A stretch of DNA of 64,000 nucleotides from Sporisorium sorghi (GCA_023212695.1 JALCCG010000034.1:51549-115548); one strand, 5' to 3'; positions 18,343 to 27,900 are shown, numbered from the stretch's first letter. Made by a program: numbers and translations. The notes: generated by a model not told the origin, from the letters alone.

Positions 18343-19398
18343 ATGGACGACTACCAAATTATCGATGTCGACGTTCATAACGAACAGGACGATCGGGCGC
18401 TGCTTCCGTATTTGCAGGAGCCCTGGCGTTCGCGGGTAGCGGCATCCGGCATCGGTTATGCCGGGTCCGGTTACTATTCGCCGATCGGCGTGATGAAAAA
18501 AGATTCGATCCCTCCGGGGGGAGGCAAAGCCGGCTCCGACCCTGACTATATGATTAAACAGCTAATCGAAGGCTACAACCTGGATTACGCTGTACTGACG
18601 GGGGTCGTCTACAACATCTCGTCGACACATGACCCGGATTACGCAGCGGCCATATGCTCGGCCTATAACGATTATTTGATAGCCGAGTGGCTCGGCAAGC
18701 ATAAAGCCTTCAAGGGCGCGATGGCGGTAGCCACCCAGGATCCGCTGCTGGCGGCACGCGAGATTGACCGGATCGGCGGCCATCCGGATATCGTAGAGGT
18801 CATGATCTCCAGCGCGGCGCGTTCGCCGCTCGGGCAGCGCCACTATCATCCGATTTATGAAGCGGCGGAGCGCCATGGTCTTCCGGTCGCGCTCCATCCG
18901 GGAGCGGAAGGCGGCGGGAGCTCGACGGCTCCCACCGCGGCCGGCTACCCGGCACGCTACATTGAGTGGCACACCTGCCTTTCCCAGATGTTTATGGCCC
19001 ATCTGGTGAGCATGGTCTGCGAGGGCGTGTTCGTGAAGTACCCGAACCTTAAGGTGGTTCTGGTTGAAGGCGGTGTGGCCTGGCTGCCGGGCCTGATGTG
19101 GCGGCTGGATAAAAATTATAAAGCGCTGCGCGCAACTGTGCCCTGGCTTACGAGAATGCCAAGCGAGTACATCCGGGATCACTGCTTCTTATCCACGCAG
19201 CCGATTGAGGAGCCGGATAATCCGCAGCATCTCATCGATCTCTTCAATATGATCGATGCCGAGAATATGCTGCTGTATTCCAGCGATTACCCGCACTGGG
19301 ACTTCGACTCGCCGGGGCATATTTTACGGGGCCTGAAGCCCGAGGCGCGGCGGAAGATCTTTTGCGAGAATGCGAAGCAGCTGTACCGGCTGGATTGA
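18343..19398 (+). CDS. Amidohydrolase-2 family metal-dependent hydrolase/decarboxylase
   Basis: 351 residues. The N-terminal IDVDVHN carries the D-x-H metal motif, HPG (about residue 185) supplies a barrel histidine, and SSDYPHWD near the C-terminus supplies the metal-binding aspartate. The family (PF04909) includes carboxymuconate-semialdehyde decarboxylase and other TIM-barrel enzymes of aromatic or lactone metabolism. Which reaction is done here is not clear. The 27-base gap after the binding protein places it in the importer operon. The GC-rich coding style matches the Rieske gene downstream. Confidence 0.85.
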   Translation: MDDYQIIDVDVHNEQDDRALLPYLQEPWRSRVAASGIGYAGSGYYSPIGVMKKDSIPPGGGKAGSDPDYMIKQLIEGYNLDYAVLTGVVYNISSTHDPDYAAAICSAYNDYLIAEWLGKHKAFKGAMAVATQDPLLAAREIDRIGGHPDIVEVMISSAARSPLGQRHYHPIYEAAERHGLPVALHPGAEGGGSSTAPTAAGYPARYIEWHTCLSQMFMAHLVSMVCEGVFVKYPNLKVVLVEGGVAWLPGLMWRLDKNYKALRATVPWLTRMPSEYIRDHCFLSTQPIEEPDNPQHLIDLFNMIDAENMLLYSSDYPHWDFDSPGHILRGLKPEARRKIFCENAKQLYRLD

Positions 19399-19722
19399 GG
19401 GGATGGATGAAGAAGGCACGAGGTTGAAGACTACGGCATCCAAACCAATAGAGCATGAGGTGGAGGACACTACGCATCCAGGTAACTATGTACGAGGTAG
19501 AGGACGGACTCATTCAACTAATTGTGCATGAGGTGGAAGACAGACTCATTCAACTAGCGCACGAGGAGAATAACGAACTTACCCGACGAATAGCGACGAG
19601 ATCCAATGATTGCGATGAGATATCCAACTAATTGAGCATTAGAGCCAATTATTGTGATGAGATATCAAATTAATTTAGCAAGAAATTCAATGAATAGCGG
19701 TTAATGGCAAGGAGGTGCATAA
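19399..19722. repeat. Degenerate 34-37-nt direct repeats between amidohydrolase and Rieske genes
   Basis: Units containing GAGGTGGAGGAC / GAGGTAGAGGAC / GAGGTGGAAGAC begin near 19457, 19494 and 19530. Two units share GACTCATTCAACTA, and two related units with GATGAGATATC occur near 19615 and 19656. No gene is supported here. The Rieske ribosome-binding site (AAGGAGG) is at the end. Confidence 0.55.
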
Positions 19723-20082
19723 ATGGGAATACATTACGTGCTGGCGGAGGGGGATATTCCGGATGATGGGCATGCGGTCGTAAATATTGAAGGACGCGAA
19801 ATCGGCATTTACCGGATCAATGGCGAATACCACGCGATTCTCAATTACTGCCCGCATCAAGGGGCGCCGATCTGTGCGGGGCTCGTCTCCGGGACGACGC
19901 TTCCCTCGGAGGTGTACGACTACGAATACGGTCGGGCAGGCGAAATTGTCCGTTGCCCCTGGCACGGCTGGGAGTTCGACCTGCAGACAGGCAAGTCGCT
20001 GTTCAGCGACCGCATTCGGGTAAAGAAATACAAGGTGGAGGTTCATGAGGGCAAGGTTGGTGTGGTGATGGGGAGGAAGTAG
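19723..20082 (+). CDS. Rieske [2Fe-2S] ferredoxin-like protein
   Basis: 119 residues with both cluster loops, CPHQGAP (C-x-H) and CPWHGWEF (C-x2-H), spaced as in Rieske proteins. There is no oxygenase catalytic domain and no signal peptide, so it is a small soluble electron carrier or an accessory subunit. Neighbouring amidohydrolase and importer suggest a shared catabolic pathway, perhaps with a ring-hydroxylating or demethylating oxygenase encoded elsewhere (inference). Confidence 0.88.
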   Translation: MGIHYVLAEGDIPDDGHAVVNIEGREIGIYRINGEYHAILNYCPHQGAPICAGLVSGTTLPSEVYDYEYGRAGEIVRCPWHGWEFDLQTGKSLFSDRIRVKKYKVEVHEGKVGVVMGRK

Positions 20083-20181
20083 TTGGTGGGTAACGAAGTG
20101 GAGAAAGTAGTAAAGAAAGTAGTGGAGAAGTAGGTAGGGATGTAGTAGAGGAATAGGTCATTCAAGTCACCCGCCGGCTTT
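20083..20181. other. Purine-rich low-complexity stretch
   Basis: Plus strand is almost only A, G and T with repeated AAGTAGTGGAGAAG-like pieces. No gene. Confidence 0.5.
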
Positions 20182-20366
20182 CATCGGACTGTAGATCCGT
20201 TATTTCGTATTATAAGTCGTTTTTTTACAATGTTCCGGACACCAGATCCGCTAATGCACGGATTACGGGTACAAATACTAAGTAAGACAGTAAATAAGGT
20301 CCTATGGGTCCGTTCACCCTCTCAAAAGTACTGTTTTTCGAGAAATAAGGTATCCTGTGTCCGGTA
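20182..20366. repeat. Four-box inverted repeat element, copy B
   Basis: Boxes start at 20182 and 20233 (forward, CGGAC...GATCCG core) and at 20292 and 20343 (reverse, AAATAAGG...GTCCG core), both pairs at a 51-nt pitch. This is the same arrangement as copy A at 6710-6892, with more divergence between boxes. Confidence 0.75.
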
Positions 20367-20414
20367 CGGGAGGCAACTTCCATAATCACCATAAGTGGAT
20401 TAGCCCAACAAGAA

Positions 20415-20462
20415 CGAAAAGAGCGAGTGTCGAGGGTTATTTACCTTCAACTCGCTCTTTTA
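20415..20462 (+). terminator. Bidirectional hairpin terminator
   Basis: AAAAGAGCGAGT pairs with ACTCGCTCTTTT. It could end the Rieske transcript (+) and the minus-strand gene that follows at 20552. Confidence 0.7.
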
Positions 20463-20551
20463 AATAGCTGCGGACCACGTCGTGGTCTGGGAACTAGGAA
20501 CTTTAAAAACAGCATAACTCTGTGGAAGTGCATTTTTAAAGTACGACTGAC

Positions 20552-21175
20552 CTATTGTTGAACTGGTTTCATTGATTTTGCTACTTCAATCATTTGCTCC
20601 CTAGTAAACACAACGCTGCTCATTTCAATGTAAGTATCGCCTTGAATCCATGTCAGAAAGCCGCCATTCTGTTGACTGGTTGCCCACGGCTTAAACCTCC
20701 CTTCGATATCGTTCCATGTAACCGGTTCGCCGCTCAGATCGAATTTAAATTCATATTCTACCTGTTTGGTTTTAGTGGTCTTGTTTTTAATATCGATGCT
20801 TGTAATGGACCGAGTAGTCTTGTAACCGTGGGCTTTATGCTGTTCAACTCCCATTAAATAAATGTCTCCGGACATGTCAAAGTAGCTAAACCGGGTGAAA
20901 GTGATTATTTTCTTCCCGGGAAGGTGCGGATAAGGAACTGGAATCTCCAGTTTCCAATCGGTGTGCGGCAGTTGTGGAGCATAAACTACAAAATCAGTGT
21001 CCTTGCTGAGCTGTTGCAAAGCTTGAGTTTGCAATGCCTGGCGTTCGACTGGCTGTTCAGTTACAGCCTCCTGCATGGGAGCAGTTCCATGATCATCTGC
21101 CGATGCCCCGTACGGTAATCCAAACAAAAATACGGCACATAATAGTGCCGACATTACTTTCTTCATGTTATACAA
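20552..21175 (-). CDS. Secreted protein of unknown function
   Basis: 207 residues. A TTG at 21175 lies about ten bases after GGAGTGA; the next in-frame ATG is three codons later. The signal peptide ends near ASADDHG. The mature part is beta-rich, begins DFVVYAPQLP and ends with MIEVAKSMKPVQQ, an ending also seen in DUF4367-like and sporulation-linked lipoprotein domains; I do not claim membership. Single gene between two hairpins. Confidence 0.65.
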   Translation of the reverse strand: MYNMKKVMSALLCAVFLFGLPYGASADDHGTAPMQEAVTEQPVERQALQTQALQQLSKDTDFVVYAPQLPHTDWKLEIPVPYPHLPGKKIITFTRFSYFDMSGDIYLMGVEQHKAHGYKTTRSITSIDIKNKTTKTKQVEYEFKFDLSGEPVTWNDIEGRFKPWATSQQNGGFLTWIQGDTYIEMSSVVFTREQMIEVAKSMKPVQQ

Positions 21176-21262
21176 TCACTCATCACTCCAGCACTATTTG
21201 TTTAGGATAGTTTTTCCCGGTTAACCCAATTTATCCCTTCGAAAAAGCTGCTGGCTTGCATT

Positions 21263-21291
21263 AAAGACTACGTTATATCGTAGTCTTTTTT
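21263..21291 (+). terminator. Orphan plus-strand terminator
   Basis: AAGACTACG (21264-21272) and CGTAGTCTT pair around TTATAT and are followed by a T-run on the plus strand. No plus-strand gene ends just upstream. Confidence 0.55.
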
Positions 21292-21375
21292 GTTAAGCAC
21301 CCTAAGAATTATATTGGTTGCGTTCTATGAAGTATAGTTTGTTTGCAGTATATGGTTTGCAATGAATCAAGCCCC

Positions 21376-21918
21376 TCACACCACCCGCGACAACACTAAC
21401 CCCCCGTAGGCAAACGCGGCCAGGATCACCAAGGCCGGGTGGATTTTGCGGATGTTCATGGCCCAGAAGGCGACGGCGGCGATACCGAGCGACTGCAGGA
21501 GGCCGATGGAGATGACGGAGCTCTTGCCCATCTGCCAGGTCAGGGTTAGCATCATGATGGCGATGACTGGCTGGACCAGGAGGGTCATGCCTTTGACGAC
21601 CGGTGACGACCGGTATTTTTGCAGCAGATTCAGCAGCCAGATGAGGGCGACGGCGGAAGGAATAACCGTAGCCGCGAGGGCAAGGGACATGCCCATCCAG
21701 CCGTATACGTCATACCCGACAAAAGCGGCGATTTTGGTGGCGATCGGACCGGGGAGTGCATTGCCAAGCGCAAGCATGTTGGAGAACTCCGGATCGGTCA
21801 GCCAGCCGTGGTTGGTGACGATCTCCTTGTACATGAGCGGGATGGAAGCGGGACCGCCGCCATAACCGAGCACGTTAGCAATGAAAAAACTGATCAGCAG
21901 CTGCAGCCATTCTTCCAT
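21376..21918 (-). CDS. chr3C: Chromate transporter, short-chain C-type half
   Basis: 180 residues, half the size of full ChrA. Carries GYGGGPASIPLMYKE and LALGNALPGPIATKIAAFVGY, the conserved chromate-transporter motifs. Its ATG overlaps the upstream stop by one base (TAATG), so both halves are made together and form a dimer that exports chromate. The arrangement matches B. subtilis ywrB-ywrA (chr3N-chr3C). Confidence 0.88.
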   Translation of the reverse strand: MEEWLQLLISFFIANVLGYGGGPASIPLMYKEIVTNHGWLTDPEFSNMLALGNALPGPIATKIAAFVGYDVYGWMGMSLALAATVIPSAVALIWLLNLLQKYRSSPVVKGMTLLVQPVIAIMMLTLTWQMGKSSVISIGLLQSLGIAAVAFWAMNIRKIHPALVILAAFAYGGLVLSRVV

Positions 21919-22514
21919 TAAGCGGATCCCTCCTTGTCCCGTCTTTGTTTTTTTAATTTGGATACGGTTTTGAAATGCACCGTGCCGTAAGCGAGGAACA
22001 ATATAATGACAATGGCCGGATGAATCTGGAAACTCTCCAGCAGGAGAAACGATACGGCAAAAAATCCGATTCCGGCATAAATGCCGAGGCCCTTCACGGC
22101 CTTCTCGCCAAACTCGTAAGCCATCGTTCCCAGCATGACGGCAATGACCGGCGTCACGCCTGCAATCATGCCGGCGACCACTTTGGAGCTGCTGAGGAAG
22201 GTGACGGCAGACAGCAGGGCAATCATCGCGATACAGGTTGGGAGGATGTGCGCAAGAACGGCGACAACCGCGCCGAGGGCTCCTTTTTCCCGGTAGCCGA
22301 GATAGGCTGCCATCTTCGTGGCGATCGGGCCCGGAAGCGCGTTGGCCAGCGCGAGCACCTCCCCGAATTCATCGTCGCTCAGCCAGTGATAGCGTACAAC
22401 GGCTTCGTGCCGTATCAGCGGAATAACGGAAGGACCACCGCCGTAGCCGAGTATTCCGGTTCGGACCATGCCGAACGTTAATTCCATGTAGGGGTTGCTA
22501 TGTTTACTGCTCAA
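21918..22514 (-). CDS. chr3N: Chromate transporter, short-chain N-type half
   Basis: 198 residues from a TTG behind AAAGGA. It has the same motifs as its partner (GYGGGPSVIPLIRHE, LALANALPGPIATKMAAYLGY) and about six helices, plus a basic C-terminal tail. It is the middle gene of the regulator-transporter operon; the regulator ends 27 bases upstream. Confidence 0.88.
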   Translation of the reverse strand: MSSKHSNPYMELTFGMVRTGILGYGGGPSVIPLIRHEAVVRYHWLSDDEFGEVLALANALPGPIATKMAAYLGYREKGALGAVVAVLAHILPTCIAMIALLSAVTFLSSSKVVAGMIAGVTPVIAVMLGTMAYEFGEKAVKGLGIYAGIGFFAVSFLLLESFQIHPAIVIILFLAYGTVHFKTVSKLKKQRRDKEGSA

Positions 22515-22541
22515 AGGTATGAGTCCTTTCTGTTGTGGGAG

Positions 22542-23024
22542 TTAGAGCCTGATGCCCATGCGGCTTTTATACCGCTTGATCAAGATTTGCGTGTCTACAC
22601 TCGTAATGCCGGGAAGCGGGTAGAGTTTCTCATTTAAAAACATTTCCATTTCCTTATGATTGGTAAACAGTCCGTGCATATGCAGTTTGCTGGGCCCGGT
22701 CATATGATACAGGCTCGTTACATACGGCTCGTTCTCCAGCGTGTCCGCCACTTGCTGCAGATATTTGGGCTCGACCTCCACGTTGAAAAAAGCAGACACC
22801 GAAATCCCCACCTTTTCCGGATTAATGACCGCCGCGAACCGTTCAATAATGCCGTCGTCCATCAGGGCACTGACCCTGGCCTGAACGGCGACACGGGATA
22901 ATCCGATTTCCTTGGCCAGATCTGTGTACGAGATTCGACCGTTCTTGCCAAGAATCGCCATGATCCTGCGGTCTGTATCGTCAATCACGGGAGGTGAATT
23001 CTCCCCGTTAGAATGAATATCCAT
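22542..23024 (-). CDS. chrS: Lrp/AsnC-family regulator of the chromate operon
   Basis: 160 residues. N-terminal helix-turn-helix (about 15-65, [28 protein letters not shown]) and a C-terminal RAM ligand/oligomer domain. Same order as B. subtilis ywrC(chrS)-ywrB-ywrA, where the regulator represses the operon and responds to chromate. Autoregulation is likely because it is the first gene. The symbol is assigned by that synteny. Confidence 0.85.
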   Translation of the reverse strand: MDIHSNGENSPPVIDDTDRRIMAILGKNGRISYTDLAKEIGLSRVAVQARVSALMDDGIIERFAAVINPEKVGISVSAFFNVEVEPKYLQQVADTLENEPYVTSLYHMTGPSKLHMHGLFTNHKEMEMFLNEKLYPLPGITSVDTQILIKRYKSRMGIRL

Positions 23025-23077
23025 CGAATGCAGCTCCTTTGACCTTTACTTATATGTAAGGGATTCCTCAGTATTTT

Positions 23078-23092
23078 ATTACAAAACGTAAT
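23078..23092 (-). promoter_or_regulatory. Candidate ChrS operator
   Basis: ATTAC-AAAAC-GTAAT dyad 54 bases upstream of the regulator start, in an AT-rich stretch as Lrp proteins prefer. Confidence 0.35.
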
Positions 23093-23162
23093 CAAATCAT
23101 TCCAATCCATTACGATAAGTCTAAATATATAAGGTATTCATAATGTTTTCAATATGATTTGC

Positions 23163-23226
23163 AAAGTTTGAAACTTTTTGCGTGCTTTTCAAGTCTAAGT
23201 CTATGAATAGAAAATGATAGATTTTC
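23163..23226. promoter_or_regulatory. Two AT-rich palindromes in the chrS-capA divergent region
   Basis: AAAGTTT-G-AAACTTT (23163-23177) is a perfect 15-mer; GAAAAT-GATAG-ATTTTC (23210-23226) is a perfect 6+6 dyad. The 366-base region 23025-23390 is otherwise AT-rich promoter DNA. Confidence 0.4.
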
Positions 23227-23390
23227 ATTCATTGGGTAGTATTACTAAAAATATGAATCTGCATTCAGGAGTCAATTACATTCTATTAAATGGTTGGTTT
23301 TATAAAATTACCCTTTTATATCAATATATGATAGGATAATGAAGGTGAATTGCTAGCTTCTTAGAATCTTTTATTGAAAGGCGGCACGGT

Positions 23391-24488
23391 ATGAAAAGAT
23401 TATTTTGCCTCATCCTGGTTCTCGTTATGATTCTCCCGGTCAGCATGGTTTCAGCAGCGGATGCAAACGGGAAGGAGAGTCAGAGCAAGGCACAGGAAGC
23501 CAAGAATAAATCGGGAAATACCACGCAAGCGAATAAATCAAAGGACAAACCGATCAGTCTTGTGTTTGCAGGTGACATTCTATTAGACGGTTATGTAGGT
23601 AACCAGATTGAGCGGTTCGGTAATTTATATCCGTTCAAGAAGGTAGCTCCCATATTGAAAAAGGCTGACATGGCATTCGCCAATCTGGAGACACCGGTCT
23701 CCATTCGGGGCAAGGCAGCGGATAAAACCTTTGCCTTCCGTTCGAAGCCGGAAACACTCCAAGGCCTGGCCTATGCGGGCATCGACGGCGTAACACTCGC
23801 TAACAACCACATTCTCGACTATGGACAGCAGGCAATGCTTGATACCATCACACATCTGAAACGCCAGAAGATCGGCTACACGGGAGCCGGGCACAATCTG
23901 GATGAGGCCTTCAAGCCTTACGTGCAGAACATTGACGGGAAAAAAGTCGCGGTGCTCGGGGTGAGCCGGGTACTCTCGGGCAATTCTTGGATCGCAGGCA
24001 AGAACCACCCGGGTGCCGCTTCCGCCTACACAATGGAGCCGATGCTGACGCACATCAAGAAGTCCGCAAAAAACAACGATTTTACGATTGTGTATATCCA
24101 CTGGAATCAGGAGTTTGCCGACTATCCGGAAGAATACGCTCGCACGATGGCGAAGCAGATGATCGACGCGGGTGCTGACATCATCGTTGGATCGCACAGC
24201 CACACATTGATGGGCATAGAGTATTACAAGAACAAACCGATTTATTATTCGCTCGGAAACTTTGTGTTTAACCGCTCGACCCGGGGCGGGGATAAGACAC
24301 TGCTGTCGATGATGGTGCATTTCGAGATTCAGGGCTCCAAGATCACGAGCCGGATCACGCCAGTGAAGATTATCAATGGTCAACCGAACCTGATGGACAA
24401 GACCTACAATAAGAACATCATTGCGAAGCTGAATAAATTGTCCTACAACGCGAAGATTGATGCCAACGGCAACGTCAGCAAAAAATAA
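23391..24488 (+). CDS. CapA-family secreted protein (PGA_cap fold)
   Basis: 365 residues; signal peptide ending ...VSAADA, a Lys/Gln-rich linker, then the CapA/PgsA domain (about 55-330), a metallophosphoesterase-like fold with LVFAGDILLDG, FANLETP, LANNHILDYG, GSHSHTLMGIEYY and YSLGNFVFNR. The family is linked to poly-gamma-glutamate capsule synthesis, but there are no pgsB/C genes here and many Bacillota encode orphan copies. Role therefore open. AAAGGCGG precedes the ATG. It stands alone between a divergent operon and two terminators. Confidence 0.88.
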   Translation: MKRLFCLILVLVMILPVSMVSAADANGKESQSKAQEAKNKSGNTTQANKSKDKPISLVFAGDILLDGYVGNQIERFGNLYPFKKVAPILKKADMAFANLETPVSIRGKAADKTFAFRSKPETLQGLAYAGIDGVTLANNHILDYGQQAMLDTITHLKRQKIGYTGAGHNLDEAFKPYVQNIDGKKVAVLGVSRVLSGNSWIAGKNHPGAASAYTMEPMLTHIKKSAKNNDFTIVYIHWNQEFADYPEEYARTMAKQMIDAGADIIVGSHSHTLMGIEYYKNKPIYYSLGNFVFNRSTRGGDKTLLSMMVHFEIQGSKITSRITPVKIINGQPNLMDKTYNKNIIAKLNKLSYNAKIDANGNVSKK

Positions 24489-24502
24489 TAGGGATTCTCA
24501 AA

Positions 24503-24537
24503 AACAACTGCGGCTATTAGCTGCGGTTGTTTTTTTA
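24503..24537 (+). terminator. Terminator after the CapA gene
   Basis: AACAACTGCGGC pairs with GCTGCGGTTGTT, followed by a T-run. Confidence 0.85.
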
Positions 24538-24546
24538 TGCGCACTC

Positions 24547-24597
24547 AAAAAAGCCTCCGCGAAAAAATGTCGGAAACTGGCGACAAGGCTTTTTTTC
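24547..24597 (+). terminator. Second hairpin after the CapA gene
   Basis: AAAAAAGCCT and AGGCTTTTTTT bracket a 30-base loop; it could act in either direction. Confidence 0.5.
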
Positions 24598-24684
24598 ATT
24601 CCTCGTATTCGACAAAAACTGCTTTTACGCCACCCGACCGGGAATTCCTGCTCCAAAAAATAAAATAAAGTTTTACTTAATGTA

Positions 24685-24714
24685 TTGTAATTTGAAATAA
24701 AATTTCAATATGAT
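24685..24714 (+). promoter_or_regulatory. Promoter with embedded palindrome, copy 1
   Basis: TTGTAA (24685-24690) and TATGAT (24709-24714) are 18 bases apart. The spacer contains TTGAAATAAAATTTCAA (24692-24708), a perfect 7+7 dyad with AAA in the middle. The transcript would have a leader of about 240 bases before the ATG at 24961. Confidence 0.75.
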
Positions 24715-24960
24715 GAAGGGAGAAAAGACAAGTTGTTTTGGGCACAGGAGGCGGTGGATACGGATTGGCAGCATACTTTTTTGCAGCCCTTCCAGCTAAT
24801 GACTGAATGTAAAGCCCCCTGCGGCAGAGTTAACTTCGTCTTAATACAGAATGGAGGTGGAATTAACAAGCCAGCGTTATACTCCCGAGTAGGTCTTTCG
24901 TTCGCGGACAGATATACACCGGGGAAGAACAGGAGTCCAAGCATAGAGAAGGAGGAATTG

Positions 24961-27900
24961 ATGTACATGTTAAGGAGTAAAAAGAAAATATCGTCACTGC
25001 TGAGCGGAGTGATGTTTCTGTCTTTGCTGTTTCCCGCAGGACAAGCTGCTGCAGCTGATCCGGCAGCCACCGCCCCATCGGTTATAGATATGCGGCAGAT
25101 GGAGATCGGGCCAGGCGCTACATATACATGGGCGAATATGCAAAAGGGCAGCGGCGAGCAGAAGGTTCACATGGTGGAGTTTAATCCATCGCAAGGGAAT
25201 CTGGAGCTTCAGCCTGGCCTGACGGACGGCAAGGTTTATGGCATGCAGGGTGTCAGCAAAATGGCATCCGATGCAGACCAGAAGGACAACCGCGTCATCG
25301 CGGCGGTGAACGGAGATTTCTACGATATGTCCACGGGCATTCCGCTCGGATTGTTCATGGGTGACGGGGAGCTTCTGACAGACCCGCCTGGCGGGAGGAA
25401 CGCCTTTGGGATCAAGAAGGACGGGACCAGCCTGTATGGCAGTCCGAAATTAACGAAAAACGTGACGATTGGCGGAACCGTAAGCAGCTTATCCTCCATC
25501 AACCGTTTAAGAGGCGCGGATGCACTTGTTCTCTATACCGAAAAATTCAATGCCACAACAATGACCAATAACCTTGGAGACGAGGTTATTCTGGATATCG
25601 TGAGCGGCAGAGTTGCCAGCGGCGAGACCTTGACTATGAAGGTGGCCTCTATTCTTAAGGATCAGGGAAATTCGCCGATAGGTCCGGATCAAGTGGTTCT
25701 GTCCGCTTCGGGCTCGCAGCGGAACAAACTCGCCGGGCTGAAGGTGGGGGATGAATTAAGCGCAAGTTTTCAGCTGGATAACGAGTGGCAGGACGCCACG
25801 ATGGCGATCGGCGGAACGGTGATGCTGGTGCAGGATGGCGTAGTACAGCAGCATACCGATCCGGCCGTACATCCGAGAACGGTGGTTGGCACTAAAGCCG
25901 ATGGCTCCGTTGTGCTGTTCGAGGTTGATGGCCGCCAGCCGGGCTTTAGCGAAGGGCTTAACTACATCGAGCTCGGTGAAATGCTGCAGGAGCTCGGCGT
26001 GGTTAACGCATTGAACCTGGACGGAGGCGGTTCGGCTACCTTCGTTGCCCGCCTGCCAGGGGAAACGGCGCGCAAAGTGCTCAACTCGCCATCGGACGGC
26101 GGGGAGCGCAAGACAGCCAACGGGATTCTGCTGGTGAACACAGCACCCGAGGGAGCTGCGAACAAACTTGTTGTGGCTCCGACGCTGGAGCGAGTGCTGA
26201 CAGGTTCCTCCGCTGCCTTTAAGACGGCAGCCGTGGATCAGAATCTGCATCCGTCCCAGATGACGGAGACCGCGATATGGAGTGTTGACCCTGCCTACGG
26301 GTCCATCGACGCCAGTGGTAAATTTACGGCCGGCAACCAACCGGGAGTGACCGAGGTATCTGTACAATCCGGCAATCTGACCGGAACAGCCGGATTGGAA
26401 ATCGTGGATGAGCTGACCGAGCTCAAATTCTCTGACGCGGTGAAGACCTTCTCTTCCGGCTCGACCGAGACGCTCAAGGTCTCGGCGCTTCGTAATGGTC
26501 AAGTGGTACAGGCCGACAATAGCCGTTTGGAGTGGCGAGTAGAAGGCGATATCGGGACGATTGACGGAAATGGAACGTTTACCGCCACGGACAAGCAGGA
26601 CGTCAGCGGCAAAATCTTCGTGAAGTACGGTCAAATTGAGACCTCAATCGAAGTAAACGTAGGACTTCCACCGGTGATGCTTGAGGATTTTGAGAATGGC
26701 TTAAGCCGTTATAAACCAAGCTCCGGCGCGCAGATCAAATCGACCAAGGTATCCATTGAAACCGATGAGACCTATATTCGTTCCGGTAATGGCGCATTGA
26801 AGCTGGAGTATGATTTTACAGGGATGACCGGCACCTCCGGCGCTTATCTCCAGACAAATGGTACAGCAGACAATATCGAAATTCCGGGCTATCCGGAGAA
26901 GATCAGCATGTGGGTGTATGGAGACGGCAACGCGCACTGGCTCCGTGCCCAGATTCGTGACAGCAAAGGCGCGATCCCGCTCGATTTTACCGATCAGACG
27001 GTCGGCGTTAATTTCAAGGGATGGAAGTATCTCGAAGCGTCCGTTCCCAAAGGAAGAACTCTTCCACTGGTGATGGACATGCCGGTTCGTTACATGGAAA
27101 CGCAGGCAACGAAAAAAGACGCCGGAGCTATCTACGTGGACGAAATTCGCGCACTGTACGGTCCGGCCAACGACGATATCGATCCGCCAGTTCTGAAGAA
27201 ATTCTCGCCGGCCAACGGTGCGGAGATAACAGAGAACACACCGACCATTACTGTGTATGCCGAGGATGCAGGTTATGATCCTGTGGCACATCCGGGAACC
27301 ACCCTGATTGATCCGGACAAAATCCGGTTTTATCTGGACGGCAGTCTGGTACAGCATACCTTGTATCCGCCGGAAGGAAGAATTCATTACACGCCAAACG
27401 TTCCGCTTGCCGATGGTGTCCATCAGGCGAAGGTCACCGTCCGTGATCTCTCGGGTAACCAAACGACTGAGGAATGGAACTTCACCGTAAATACAGGTGC
27501 GGCCAGGGTAGTGTACGATACACCGGACACGGTCTATGCGGGAGGCGGCTACACGCTGGATATCGGCGGGGTGAAGACGTCCCAAATCCGCAGTGGTCAT
27601 ATCGATTTCCAATTCGATCCCACCAAAGTGGAGAATCTGGAGCTCATACCGGGGGACAAGCTGAGTCCAGCCCAGGTTAGCGCAGACATTGACGCTACAA
27701 CAGGAAAGGTCAAAGTGACCTGGAAGGACATCCATACCGCATCCCTGTTGGATACGGATTGGATCGGCCAAATCCGGTATGATGTGAAGAAGAACGCAAC
27801 CGACAGCAGCATCATATCGCTTACGTCCGGGGCTGTATCTTTCACCGATACGGGGAATACCGAATTTTCATTCTTCGGTCTTCCGATGGAATCCAGGATC

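Noticed and set aside
23625..24383. 252-codon antisense frame within the CapA gene
   Set aside because: It mirrors the codon structure of a well-supported gene and matches no family.
26701..27771. 356-codon antisense frame within the first SLH giant
   Set aside because: Shadow of the real gene in GC-balanced DNA; no start signal and no domain.
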